Assembly: GCA_022841825.1 (NCBI GenBank)
Contig: JALHQT010000002.1
Coordinates: 829,276-893,275 of the forward strand
Source of the DNA: Anaerolineae bacterium
GTDB taxonomy: Bacteria; Chloroflexota; Anaerolineae; Aggregatilineales; Phototrophicaceae
DNA: 64,000 bases
Reading direction: 5' to 3'
This document shows, piece after piece, positions 34,458 through 43,358 of the stretch; within the stretch, counting starts at the first letter, position 1, and every line of letters begins with the position of its first letter. A model generated the notes under the pieces. The model searched no databases, was not told the origin of the DNA, and saw only the letters and a program-made list of their open reading frames with translations. The position numbers and the translations under genes are program-made.

Positions 34458-35534
34458 TTATCCCCGTCGCAGCAGGCGCATGACGCGTGGCATCAGCTCG
34501 GTGTAGGCACGGTAGAGCGGCTGGAAAGGCGCATAATCCCACGCGCCGATGTGCCGCGCGACCACGCCGCGAAAGCCACGCTTGAAGTTGTAAACCCCCC
34601 ACAGCGGGTCACTCTCGACAAATTCGTTCGGCGCACCCCACATATCGTAGAGCGCATACCCCTGCGCTTTCGCCCAGCGCATCGCCTCCCACTGCAAGAG
34701 GTAGTTCGGCATCGTGTCGCGCGCTTCGTTGGCGCTTGCGCCGTAGAAGTACCAGCACTTGCGCCCGAAGTGGAAGAGGATGACATGCGCCACCGCGCGC
34801 CCATCGACTTCCGCGATCAGCGGCTGCGCCAGCCTCGCCTCGATGAAGCGCCGCCATGCTTCCTGATAGTACGCGAACGGGCGGATCAGGAAGGCATCGC
34901 GTTCGCCCGTCACGCGATACAGGTCGTAGAGGAGAGGCAGATCGTCGAGCGTCCCGGCGCGCACGCGCACACCCTCGCGCTCGGCGATGCGGACTTTGCG
35001 GCGGGTGTTCTGGCTCATGGCGGCGAGCAGGGCGTCTTCGCTTTGCGTCAGGTCGAGGAGGATGCTGTTGCGGAACTGCACCTGATCGGCGGAGAAGCGC
35101 CAGCCCTGCCCGCGCAGCAGCGCAGTCAGTGCCGTGCCGCGCGGCTCGTCCTGCGCGTCGGGGTCGGCGGGGATGCCCGTGCCGACGACGATATCGGGGT
35201 CGATCTTGAGCCAGATCGCGCCCTGCCTGCGCGCCCAACGTTCGAGTTCAGTGACGACCGTCTGCCAGATGCCGAGGTCGTCGTCGGCGAAGACGGGTCC
35301 CTTCGGGGCGTACATCACCTTGAGAGGACCCATGCTGCGCACGCCGACCGATGCCAGCGCCGCGAGTCGCTCGCCGCGATAGAAGGCGAGGCGTGCCGGC
35401 TGCCAGCCGGTCGTGGCGCGCTTGAACTCGCCCCATTCCCAGGTTTGCAGGATGTGCGCGTAGGGCAGCGGGCGCAGCAGCGTGTTCCAGTCAGCAGGCG
35501 AAGCGATGGTTTGAGTCGTGAGTTGAAATCGCAT
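34458..35534 (-). CDS. FemAB-family aminoacyltransferase
   Basis: A 358-residue protein with two GNAT-like halves typical of Fem/lipid II glycyltransferases. Signature parts are HILQTWEWGEFKRATTGWQPARLAFYRGER, VMYAPKGPVFADDD, RKVRIAEREGVRVRAG and the C-terminal YALYDMWGAPNEF with LWGVYNFKRGFRG. In other bacteria the family attaches amino acids from tRNA to lipid II side chains, building peptidoglycan cross-bridges. Here that role is inferred from family only. The gene is divergent from a Uma2 gene with a 35-nt gap and followed by the solute-binding lipoprotein. Confidence 0.88.
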   Translation of the reverse strand: MRFQLTTQTIASPADWNTLLRPLPYAHILQTWEWGEFKRATTGWQPARLAFYRGERLAALASVGVRSMGPLKVMYAPKGPVFADDDLGIWQTVVTELERWARRQGAIWLKIDPDIVVGTGIPADPDAQDEPRGTALTALLRGQGWRFSADQVQFRNSILLDLTQSEDALLAAMSQNTRRKVRIAEREGVRVRAGTLDDLPLLYDLYRVTGERDAFLIRPFAYYQEAWRRFIEARLAQPLIAEVDGRAVAHVILFHFGRKCWYFYGASANEARDTMPNYLLQWEAMRWAKAQGYALYDMWGAPNEFVESDPLWGVYNFKRGFRGVVARHIGAWDYAPFQPLYRAYTELMPRVMRLLRRG

Positions 35535-35569
35535 ATAGTTAAAGATAGTCGAATTGAGGACAGCGCGCC

Positions 35570-36217
35570 ATGCAAGAAGCGATTGTCACCCCAACGTCCC
35601 AGACCGAAACGATCACGAGCGAGACCCTCTCGTTTGAAGAGTACCTGCGCCAGTTTTCAAGCCGCGAAGGCATCATGAGTGAATGGCTGGGCGGAGAGGT
35701 TGCCATTTATCCCGTGACCAACAACCTTGCGCATCAACGCCTGCTTTATGTCCTCAGTTTTCTGCTCCACTATTTTCTTTCGCAGAAACAGCTTGGTCAG
35801 CTCGTCTTCATGGGGCTGCCGATGAAGTACAGCGAGAGCCAGCCCGCGCGCGAACCCGACCTGATGGTGCTGCTGAACGAACATGCTGATCGGCTGCGTC
35901 CGACGTATGTCGAAGGCATTGCCGATGTCGTCATCGAGATTGTCTCGCCGGAGAGCGTGGCGCGGGATCGTGGCGACAAGTTCGCGGAGTATGAGAAGGC
36001 AGGTGTTCCGGAATACTGGCTGCTCGACCCCATTCGGAGTGAGGCGCTCATTTATGCGCTCGATGCGCAGGGAACCTACGAGCGCATTCCTCTGGACGAC
36101 GAAGAGCGCATCCTCTCACGGGTTCTGCCCGGTTTCGCCGTGTCGCAGGCGTTTCTGTGGCGTCCGACACTGCCGGACGCTGTCGAGCTGATCGCCGAAG
36201 CGCAGAAGCTGGGGTAG
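35570..36217 (+). CDS. Uma2 family (DUF820) nuclease-like protein
   Basis: A 215-residue Uma2 protein, a PD-(D/E)XK-fold family expanded in Cyanobacteria and Chloroflexota. The core is visible as EPDLMVLLNEHA, VVIEIVSPESVARDRGDKFAEYEKAGVPEYWLLDP: Asp in EPDLMV, Glu in IEIVSP and Lys in DKFAEYE form the putative nuclease site. GAGGA lies 9 nt before the ATG. The biological role of Uma2 proteins is not known. Confidence 0.92.
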   Translation: MQEAIVTPTSQTETITSETLSFEEYLRQFSSREGIMSEWLGGEVAIYPVTNNLAHQRLLYVLSFLLHYFLSQKQLGQLVFMGLPMKYSESQPAREPDLMVLLNEHADRLRPTYVEGIADVVIEIVSPESVARDRGDKFAEYEKAGVPEYWLLDPIRSEALIYALDAQGTYERIPLDDEERILSRVLPGFAVSQAFLWRPTLPDAVELIAEAQKLG

Positions 36218-36358
36218 ATCCCAGAGTGAATATCTAAAGCGCGGGTGAGAAAACAACTCCGCCATATTCTGTAACTGACGACTTGGGTACAATCCCTCCT
36301 CGGCATCCCACGCGAGTCGGCTGCATGACTTTTTGTGTACTCAGGAGCAGAACATCGT

Positions 36359-37810
36359 ATGAGCAAGACCCCGATCACCGTCGCCAAAGGTGATGGCATT
36401 GGACCCGAGATCATGGACGCGAGCCTGCATGTGCTTCTCGAAGCCGGTGCAGACATCGAAATGGAAGAAGTCGTCGTCGGCGAGAAAATCTACCTTCAGG
36501 GCAACACTGCAGGTGTCGAGTCGAGCACATGGGAGTCGCTGCGCCGCACGAAGGTCTTCTACAAGGCACCGCTGACGACCCCCCAGGGCACCGGCTTCAA
36601 GAGCATGAACGTGACCACCCGTAAGACGCTTGGCTTGTACGCCAATGTCCGCCCAAGCGCCTCCTATCATCCCTTCGTCAAGACCAAGCACCCGGTGATG
36701 GATCTCGTCATCGTCCGCGAGAATGAGGAAGACCTGTACGCGGGTATCGAACATCGCCATACCGATGAGACCTACCAGTGCCTCAAGCTGATCACTCGCC
36801 CAGGCAGTGAGAAGATCATCCGTTATGCCTTCGAGTACGCGGTGCGCAACAACCGCAAGAAGGTGACCGCCTTCACCAAAGACAACATCATGAAGATGAC
36901 CGATGGCTTGTTCCATAAGGTCTTCGAAGAGGTGGGCGCGGAATATCCGAACATCGAAAAAGAACACTGGATCGTCGATATCGGCGCGGCGAAGATGGCG
37001 GATACGCCGGAAGCGTTCGATGTGATCGTGCTGCCGAATCTGTATGGCGACATCCTGTCGGATGTTGCAGCGCAGATTGCGGGGTCGGTCGGTCTGGCAG
37101 GGTCGGCGAACATCGGCGAAGGCGCCGCGATGTTTGAAGCCATTCACGGTTCCGCGCCGCGCCGCGCCAACCAGAACCTCGCCAACCCATCGGGCTTGCT
37201 GCTGGCAGGCGTGATGATGATGGTGCATATCGGTCAGCCGGAAGTCGCGGAGCGTGTTCATAACGCCTGGCTTCGCACACTCGAAGATGGTGTTCACACC
37301 TACGACATCTTCCGCGATGGCGTGAGCAAAGAGAAGGTCGGGACGAAGGAATTTGGGCAGGCGATTGTTGCGCGTCTCGGTCAGCAGCCGCAGACGCTCA
37401 AGCCCGTCAGCTACGCCAAGGGTGAGAACAAGCCGCTTGAGATTGTGCTGAAGGTGCTGCCGCCTACCAAGAAAGAACTGGTTGGCATCGATGTCTTCAT
37501 CAACTGGAACGAAGCCAACAAGAATCCGAATGTCTTCGGCGACGCATTGACGTCTAAGGTACAGGTCCCAGGCTTCAGGTTGAGCATGGTCAGTAATCGT
37601 GGTCAGAAGGTCTATCCTGGTGGTTCGCCGGAGACCTTCTGTGTCGATCACTGGCGCTGCCGCTTCCTGGCAACGGAAGGCACCATCAGCCACTCCCAGA
37701 TTACCGCGCTGCTTCAGACCGTGGCGGATGCAGGGTTCGACTTCACCAAGACGGAAAATCTCTATACGTTTGACGGTGAGAAGGGCTTCTCGATGGGGCA
37801 GGGCGAGTAA
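36359..37810 (+). CDS. icd: NADP-dependent isocitrate dehydrogenase, long Thermus-like form
   Basis: A 483-residue decarboxylating isocitrate dehydrogenase. The N-terminal two thirds carry GDGIGPEIMDA, the substrate segment SYHPFV and VIVRENEEDLYAG, the Mg-binding NLYGDILSDVAAQIAGSVG and GSAPRRANQNLANPSGLLL. About 140 residues follow the catalytic core (KPLEIVLKVLPPTKKELVGIDVFINW onward), the extension seen in the roughly 500-residue enzymes of Thermus and Rickettsia. It supplies 2-oxoglutarate and reductant in the citric acid cycle. A GTG eight codons upstream is in frame, but the ATG at 36359 starts at the conserved MSKTPITVAKGDG. A -10-like TACAAT lies at 36288-36293. Confidence 0.93.
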   Translation: MSKTPITVAKGDGIGPEIMDASLHVLLEAGADIEMEEVVVGEKIYLQGNTAGVESSTWESLRRTKVFYKAPLTTPQGTGFKSMNVTTRKTLGLYANVRPSASYHPFVKTKHPVMDLVIVRENEEDLYAGIEHRHTDETYQCLKLITRPGSEKIIRYAFEYAVRNNRKKVTAFTKDNIMKMTDGLFHKVFEEVGAEYPNIEKEHWIVDIGAAKMADTPEAFDVIVLPNLYGDILSDVAAQIAGSVGLAGSANIGEGAAMFEAIHGSAPRRANQNLANPSGLLLAGVMMMVHIGQPEVAERVHNAWLRTLEDGVHTYDIFRDGVSKEKVGTKEFGQAIVARLGQQPQTLKPVSYAKGENKPLEIVLKVLPPTKKELVGIDVFINWNEANKNPNVFGDALTSKVQVPGFRLSMVSNRGQKVYPGGSPETFCVDHWRCRFLATEGTISHSQITALLQTVADAGFDFTKTENLYTFDGEKGFSMGQGE

Positions 37811-37828
37811 ATTAGCGAATCGGCTCTT

Positions 37829-37852
37829 GGGGCGCACACACAGGTGCGCCCC
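37829..37852. repeat. GGGGCGCAC...GTGCGCCCC inverted repeat
   Basis: Nine-nt perfect arms (37829-37837 and 37844-37852) flank ACACAG. It lies between the convergent stops of icd and the dockerin gene and could act as a bidirectional stem, but it lacks a U-tract. Confidence 0.8.
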
Positions 37853-37867
37853 GGAGTACCGCGCATC

Positions 37868-39262
37868 CTACCCCGCGCGCCGCAGATTCTGCGCAATCGC
37901 CCGCAGGTCGAGGATGTCGATCCGCCCATCGCGGTTGAAGTCGCCGCGCGGATCATACAGCGCGGGATTGCCATACCAGACGGTGAACTGCACCACATCC
38001 AGTTCGTCCACCACCGCCCGCTCACTCACGACCACATCACCCGCAAACAGGAACAGCGTTCCCAATGATGCACCGCCGCCTTCGCTCAGAGTCAGCGGCA
38101 GCGAGAGCGGGAGATAGCCTGCTGCTTCGGCGACGACGACATAGTCCCCAGGTGCCACCGCATCAAAACGGAATGTGCCCGCGTCATCGGCGCTGCCCAG
38201 CATGACCACCGTGCCGTCGGCGGTTCGCAGGCTGACGACCACGCCGGATGGCGTGCTGTCCGACAGGGCGACCTGCCCGACGATGCTGCCAGGCAGGGCA
38301 GCGGCGAAGGTTTCCGGCGACGCGGTGGGTTCGAGCGTCGGCGTCAGGTCCGGTGTAGAGGTCATTTCGGGTGTCATGGTGCCCTCGGACGTGACTTCCG
38401 GCGTGATTTCGGCGGTCATGCTGGGGTCAACGGTCATCTCCAGCGTGGGCGAAACCTCCGGCACAACTGGGGTGATCGCATTGGGATCCAACGTCATCTC
38501 GATGGTGGGTGTGGCTTCCGGCGTCACCTCGGTGATCACGGTCGGCTCGCTGGTGACTTCCGGTATCGGCGTGGTCTCCGGCAGCATCGCCAGCGTGGGG
38601 GTTTCCAACGGGCGCAGCGTGGCGGACGGTTGGGCGGTTGGCGCATCGGCAATCGTGAGCGTGAGTGGCGCAAAGGCGAGCGGCAGACGCACGCCGTCCA
38701 TGCCTACGCCCGTCATGAAGCAGTTGACGCTGACGACGCCGCTGGCTGCGCCCACGGCAGCCAGGCGGAATAGCGTTCCGCCCATCAGCGGGGCGCTGGG
38801 CTGCGAGACCGCGAACACCCAGGTTCCATCGGGGGTCATTCCGGTGTTGATGACCAGCGCATCCGGCGTGAACGCTCCGGGAATGATCTGGCTGCTGACG
38901 AGGTTGGCACCCGGCGTGATGCTGCACTGCGCATCCAGGCTGTTGATGGGCGCGCTGTTGGTAGTATCCAGGAGGATATTGATCTCGCCGGGCATCCCGA
39001 CCGTCCACACGGTGAGGGTTTCGGCGCGTAAGGTTGGCGACGGCAGCGCTGGCGTAGGCGGCGGCAGTGTTGGGATAGGCGTCAGGGTGGGTGGCTCAAG
39101 CGTCGGCGGCACTTCGACCGTCAGGACGGGCGTGAGGAGATCTGACGTGGGGACCACTTCGGGCGTGGGTGCCTCGGAAGTTGCCTCCTGCGCCAAGGCA
39201 GCGTTCGCGCCCATGGCGATGCTGATGAGACAGGCGGCGAGAATTCTATAATGAATGTTCAA
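37868..39262 (-). CDS. Secreted dockerin-bearing protein with cohesin-like domain
   Basis: A 464-residue exported protein. A signal peptide (to about ANAALAQ) leads into a Pro/Thr linker, a beta-sandwich of about 130 residues that starts LTVWTVGMPGEINILLDTT and is similar in style to cohesin or cohesin-like adhesion domains, a long Thr/Pro/Glu-rich low-complexity region with repeated TPEVT/TPEM units, a carboxypeptidase-regulatory-like domain (GSIVGQVALSDSTPSGVVVSLR) and one C-terminal dockerin calcium loop (GDFNRDGRIDILDLRAIAQNL). Translation appears to begin with TTG at 39262 with GAGG nine nt upstream. The role is probably cell-surface assembly or adhesion; cellulosome membership is not implied. 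Confidence 0.82.
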   Translation of the reverse strand: MNIHYRILAACLISIAMGANAALAQEATSEAPTPEVVPTSDLLTPVLTVEVPPTLEPPTLTPIPTLPPPTPALPSPTLRAETLTVWTVGMPGEINILLDTTNSAPINSLDAQCSITPGANLVSSQIIPGAFTPDALVINTGMTPDGTWVFAVSQPSAPLMGGTLFRLAAVGAASGVVSVNCFMTGVGMDGVRLPLAFAPLTLTIADAPTAQPSATLRPLETPTLAMLPETTPIPEVTSEPTVITEVTPEATPTIEMTLDPNAITPVVPEVSPTLEMTVDPSMTAEITPEVTSEGTMTPEMTSTPDLTPTLEPTASPETFAAALPGSIVGQVALSDSTPSGVVVSLRTADGTVVMLGSADDAGTFRFDAVAPGDYVVVAEAAGYLPLSLPLTLSEGGGASLGTLFLFAGDVVVSERAVVDELDVVQFTVWYGNPALYDPRGDFNRDGRIDILDLRAIAQNLRRAG

Positions 39263-39454
39263 GGCGAAAGCCTCTTCATCTCAATGGTCTTTCTATTCTG
39301 TGATTATACACGCAGGGGTGGGTGATGCGGGCTACCTGACTTATGTACTGTCTAGGTTTGCTGCTGAAGTCGAAATCTTCGCGTCTCAACGGTCGGGACA
39401 ATTCACTGCATCATACAATGGTATGGGGCGAGGAAAGGTATTCGAGTAAGAATC

Positions 39455-40564
39455 TTGACAACACGCAGCCAGCAGCCAACAGCGTCTAGGTATTCATCCG
39501 GGCATCCGCGGATGATCCAGCGGATGGGGATGTTTCTCTACATCATCCCGATCCTTCTCTACGCCTTGTACGTGTTCTTCGTCATTAGCGGTGGACGCGG
39601 CGGCATCGATTACGAGACCTTTATGGAGATTGGGGCGCGCTTCAATGCTGGTGCGCCAATCTGGGCGGAAAACAGCTACTACCCCCTGCCCTACGTGCTG
39701 GTGTTTGCGTTCTTTAGCGCGCTTCCACGCGAACTGAGCGTGCTGCTGTGGCACGCCGTGCCCGTCATCGCGGCATTGGCGATCGTACGCTGGCGACCTT
39801 CCGTTCTCCTCTTCGCCCCCCTGTTCGCTCACATGGTCGGCGGTCAGACCGCCGTCTTTGCCATGATTGGGCTGGCACTTTATCGAGGCGACCGCCACGG
39901 CTGGCGCGGCGGGGTCGGATTGGCGCTGTTGCTGCTCAAGCCGCAGCTCGGCATCTTTCCGCTGCTGTGGGCAGGCTGGGAATGGGTGACGACGCTTGTG
40001 CGCGAGCGTCGGCTGCCGACATCCGCAATCGTTTTCGTCGCCTGCGCCCTTGCGATCTACCTGCCGACTTTTCTGATCATTCCGGACTGGGTGAGTCAAT
40101 GGCTTGCCCAGCCGCGCCCCTTCTTTGAGCGCGCACTGGCGGGCTTTTTGCCGCGCACCTTGTATCTCGTCTTTGAGCAGGGCAGCCCGGCGTTCTGGGC
40201 GGCGTTAATCTTCTTGAGTGGCGGGTTGTTGTACGGGATCACGCTTATCACTCGTGCGCGCATCACGTTTGACCAGTACATGCTGGCGGGTTTCGTGATC
40301 AACCCGTTCGTCCATGATTACGACCTGATTCAGATGATCCCGCTGCTCCAGCGTCCACGGCTGATCTGGGCTGCGGTATTGGCGTCGATCCCGACGTGGG
40401 CTGTGATCGCCTTCGCCTATGGCATTGATTTCGCATGGTATGTTGTTACGCTGATCGCTCCCATTGTACTCGCGGTTCTGCTGTGGGATAAGCGCCGCGC
40501 GCAATCCCACGATCAAGTTAACAACGCAATCTCCCGCTCCAACGCCGCCGCCCGTACTTCGTAG
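39455..40564 (+). CDS. Polytopic membrane glycosyltransferase (DUF2029/GT87-like)
   Basis: A 369-residue protein with about nine membrane helices. The pattern GIDYETFMEIGARFNAGAPIWAENSYYPLPYVLVFAFFSALP, WHAVPVIAALAIV, a LLKPQLGIFPLLWAGW segment and VHDYDLIQMIPLL near the C-terminus is characteristic of GT87-like polyprenyl-phosphate sugar transferases (mannosyltransferase PimE relatives). It may build envelope glycolipids. The start is uncertain: TTG at 39455 gives the longest frame and ATGs at 39512 and 39524 are alternatives, none with a clear ribosome site. Its last 52 nt overlap the convergent CgeB-like gene. Confidence 0.8.
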   Translation: MTTRSQQPTASRYSSGHPRMIQRMGMFLYIIPILLYALYVFFVISGGRGGIDYETFMEIGARFNAGAPIWAENSYYPLPYVLVFAFFSALPRELSVLLWHAVPVIAALAIVRWRPSVLLFAPLFAHMVGGQTAVFAMIGLALYRGDRHGWRGGVGLALLLLKPQLGIFPLLWAGWEWVTTLVRERRLPTSAIVFVACALAIYLPTFLIIPDWVSQWLAQPRPFFERALAGFLPRTLYLVFEQGSPAFWAALIFLSGGLLYGITLITRARITFDQYMLAGFVINPFVHDYDLIQMIPLLQRPRLIWAAVLASIPTWAVIAFAYGIDFAWYVVTLIAPIVLAVLLWDKRRAQSHDQVNNAISRSNAAARTS

Positions 40565-41643
40565 GTGTGCGCGGCGTAGACGTGCGCCTGCCCTGCGGCG
40601 GCGATGCGCGCCCGTTCATCCGGATGCGCGAGGTAATGGCGGACTTTGGCGCGCAGGTCGTCCGGGTCGGCGTAGGTGACGATGTTCTCGCCTGGCGTGA
40701 ACCACTGGCGTGTCCCCGGTAAGTCATCTGCAATCTGAAAAACACCCGCCGCTGCCACCTCGAACAGGCGAATGTTGCCCCCGTAGAGCATGAAATCGCC
40801 GTGCGGATTAATGCTGATCTGCGCGGCGCTCAGGACGCGCTGAACCGTCGCGCCGAGCGCCGGACCGCGAAAATGTGCGCGCAGGCTGGGTGGCACTTCG
40901 TGCACACTCCAGATGCCCAGGTCGAATTCGCGCAGCGCTTCCAGCGCCTGGACGCGGCGGCTGTAGAGATGATCCGGTACCAGCGTGCCGACGAATGCCA
41001 CCTGACAGGTGTAACGCGCCTGTTCCTCGTCGCTGAGGGGGTAGGGATGATGAAATGCCGGATCGCAGGCGACAATCGGCAGACAGACCATGCGCGGCGT
41101 GCCGAGTTCGCGCCATTGAATGCCATGATAGTAGTCGTTGGCGAAGACGATGTCATACAGACGTGCTGCCGCGCGGTCGAGCGCGGGCGCGAAGATTTGC
41201 GGCGAGGTGCCGCAGAAGTAGAGCAGCTTGGCACCCGTTTCCGCTTTGATCTGCGCCAGCGTTTCCGGGTAGATGATGTTGTTATCGCCGACCATCCACA
41301 GGATGTCCGGCTGGAAGGCGCGCGCCTGGTCGATCAGCCGGGCGTTGCGCAGTCGCAGGTCGGGGTTGGCACGTGGCGGCAGACGGTTGAAGGCCGCACG
41401 CGCGAGTTTGCCCGGCGTGATGCCCTGAGTGTGGCGGGCGGTCTGGTGGTCGCCGATGCCAAAAGCGGGATCTGTCCGGTAGAACGCCGCCAGCAAGTGC
41501 CCGCGTTTGCGCAGCGCCTTCTCCCAGAAGTGCTGGCTGACGCTGGGCGGGAAGAGCAGGGGTGCTTCGCCGGGCGGCGTGTTGGCACGAGCAGCGCGCA
41601 GCTCTTCAGGATGATGGATGGGGGCAATGAAGAGGATTTTCAT
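40513..41643 (-). CDS. CgeB-like glycosyltransferase
   Basis: A 376-residue GT-B-fold protein. The N-terminal half has ILFIAPIHH and DILWMVGDNNIIYPETLAQIKAETGAKLLYFCGT; the C-terminal half carries a glycosyltransferase family 1-like segment VAFVGTLVPDHLYSRRVQALEAL, GDFMLYGGNIRLFEVAAAGVFQIADDLPGTRQWFTPGENIVTYADPDDL, the donor-sugar region of CgeB/DUF3880 relatives. A surface polysaccharide role fits the neighbouring GT87-like gene. Its start overlaps the aldehyde dehydrogenase stop by 4 nt, so it is cotranscribed with that gene. Its 3' end overlaps the convergent membrane protein gene by 52 nt. Confidence 0.85.
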   Translation of the reverse strand: MKILFIAPIHHPEELRAARANTPPGEAPLLFPPSVSQHFWEKALRKRGHLLAAFYRTDPAFGIGDHQTARHTQGITPGKLARAAFNRLPPRANPDLRLRNARLIDQARAFQPDILWMVGDNNIIYPETLAQIKAETGAKLLYFCGTSPQIFAPALDRAAARLYDIVFANDYYHGIQWRELGTPRMVCLPIVACDPAFHHPYPLSDEEQARYTCQVAFVGTLVPDHLYSRRVQALEALREFDLGIWSVHEVPPSLRAHFRGPALGATVQRVLSAAQISINPHGDFMLYGGNIRLFEVAAAGVFQIADDLPGTRQWFTPGENIVTYADPDDLRAKVRHYLAHPDERARIAAAGQAHVYAAHTYEVRAAALEREIALLT

Positions 41644-43166
41644 AGGAACGGCAGCCAGCGCCGCAGATGCCGCATCGTATGCACGCCGAGGCGTGTGATA
41701 GGGTCGAGCACTGCCAGCGTCGGCGGGTTGAAGACCAGCTTGTCGGTCATCACGGCGTGTGTCGTTACGAAGCGCAGCAGTCCTGGCGCGCCATTGCGCC
41801 GCCCGATGCCGCTGTCTTTGACCCCGCCGCTGGGCATCCCCGCTGTCGTCACGTTGATTAGAACGCGGTTGATCGCGACATCGCCCGCCTGGATGCGGCG
41901 TGCCAGCGCCCGCCCGCCTGCCAGATCGCGCGTGTAGATGGCGCTCGAAAGTCCGTAGTCGCTGTCATTCGCCAGCGCGACCGCTTCGTCGCCATCGCGC
42001 ACATGCATGACCGGGATGATCGGACCGAACGTTTCTTTGGTCATGACATCCATCGTGTGGTCAACATCCGCCAGTATGGTCGGCTCGAAGAAGAGTGGAC
42101 CTAGATCGGGGCGACGCTTGCCACCGTAGACGAGCCGCGCTCCTTTCGCCAGCGCATCGGCGAGCTGGCGTTCGGTGCGCAAGAGTTCGCGCTCGTGCTC
42201 CATGCTGCCGACGTGGATGCCATAGCCATCGCCGCCTGTGCCGATCTTCAGCTTTGCGGCATGATGGCGCAGCCGTTCGAGGTACTGCTCATAGATCGGC
42301 GCTTCGACATAGACGCGCTCGATCGCGACGCATGCCTGCCCCGCGTTCTGGAGCGCACCAACCAGCGTCGCCGTCGCCGCCAGATCTAGGTCGGCATCGC
42401 GCAGAATAATCATGGGAGCTTTGCCGCCCAGCTCAAGGCTGTACGGGATCAGGCGTTCCGCCGCGCGCATGGCGACCTTGCGCCCGGTGGCGGTGCTGCC
42501 TGTGACATGCACGTAATCGACCACATCGACCAGCGCAGCGCCCGTCGTCCCATCTCCTGGGACGATCTGGACGACATCTTTCGGCACGCCGACACGATGC
42601 AGCATGTCGATGATGAAGAGCGCGGTGTACGGCGTCAGCTCGCTCGGCTTGACGAGCACGGCGTTGCCTGCGACCAGTGCGGCGACCAGCTCGAAGGCGA
42701 TATTGAGTAGTGGATAGTTCCAGGGTGCGATCATGCCGACGACGCCATGCGCGCGGTACTCGACATCGACGCGCTGGATGATGGGGAAGATCGGTGTGCC
42801 GCGATACGGACGCAGAATGCGCGCAGCGTGCTGTGCGTAGTAGATGGCGATCACATCGGTGGAAAACAGCTCTCCGATGGCGTCATGGTAGGTCTTGCCG
42901 GTTTCGCGGCGCAGAACCGCCACCAGCTCGTGATCACGCATCCACAGCGCGTCGATCCAGGCACGCATGAGTAGGGCGCGGCGCTTGACGCCGAGCGCTT
43001 CCCAGGCGGGCTGTGCCGCGCGCGCGCGCGCAGCGGCAGCGCGGAGAGCGTCCGCATCGAGGATGGGGAGTGTGCCGATGGTTTGACTGGTGACGGGATT
43101 GCGAATCTCGAAACGAGGAAGTGTGTCGGTCGCGGAGTGCAGGGTGTGGGGATCGTCGATGCTCAT
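41640..43166 (-). CDS. NAD(P)-dependent aldehyde dehydrogenase
   Basis: A 508-residue aldehyde dehydrogenase superfamily enzyme. Catalytic Glu lies in LELGGKAPMI, catalytic Cys in NAGQACVAIERVYV, and the cofactor loop in VTGSTATGRKVA; APWNYP is also present. The C-terminal KDSGIGRRNGAPGLLRFVTTHAV and the hydrophobic end resemble the succinate-semialdehyde/broad-range branch that oxidises aliphatic aldehydes. The ATG at 43166 follows GGGAGG by 7 nt; the frame is open 106 codons upstream but without family-like residues. It is divergent from the Usp-like gene. Confidence 0.93.
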   Translation of the reverse strand: MSIDDPHTLHSATDTLPRFEIRNPVTSQTIGTLPILDADALRAAAARARAAQPAWEALGVKRRALLMRAWIDALWMRDHELVAVLRRETGKTYHDAIGELFSTDVIAIYYAQHAARILRPYRGTPIFPIIQRVDVEYRAHGVVGMIAPWNYPLLNIAFELVAALVAGNAVLVKPSELTPYTALFIIDMLHRVGVPKDVVQIVPGDGTTGAALVDVVDYVHVTGSTATGRKVAMRAAERLIPYSLELGGKAPMIILRDADLDLAATATLVGALQNAGQACVAIERVYVEAPIYEQYLERLRHHAAKLKIGTGGDGYGIHVGSMEHERELLRTERQLADALAKGARLVYGGKRRPDLGPLFFEPTILADVDHTMDVMTKETFGPIIPVMHVRDGDEAVALANDSDYGLSSAIYTRDLAGGRALARRIQAGDVAINRVLINVTTAGMPSGGVKDSGIGRRNGAPGLLRFVTTHAVMTDKLVFNPPTLAVLDPITRLGVHTMRHLRRWLPFL

Positions 43167-43358
43167 GCTGTGCCTCCCGGCAGCAGAGACTTGCCTCGCT
43201 GCCAGCATATAGCGCTGAGTATACCTCGCTCGTGCCAGAATATTCCGCAGGTAATCTTGACGAAACCCTGATACTTCTTTCGCTTCTTCTTGTCCCGATC
43301 TTGATCCCGGCGGGTCTAGACTTCGAGATAAGCATACGAAACGAAGGATGTCCCTGTT

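Noticed and set aside
34434-35678. A 414-codon open frame on the + strand
   Set aside because: Antisense to the FemAB-like gene and running into the Uma2 gene; no ribosome site or protein signature.
36341-37837. A 498-codon open frame on the minus strand
   Set aside because: Antisense to isocitrate dehydrogenase, whose catalytic motifs are all in place.
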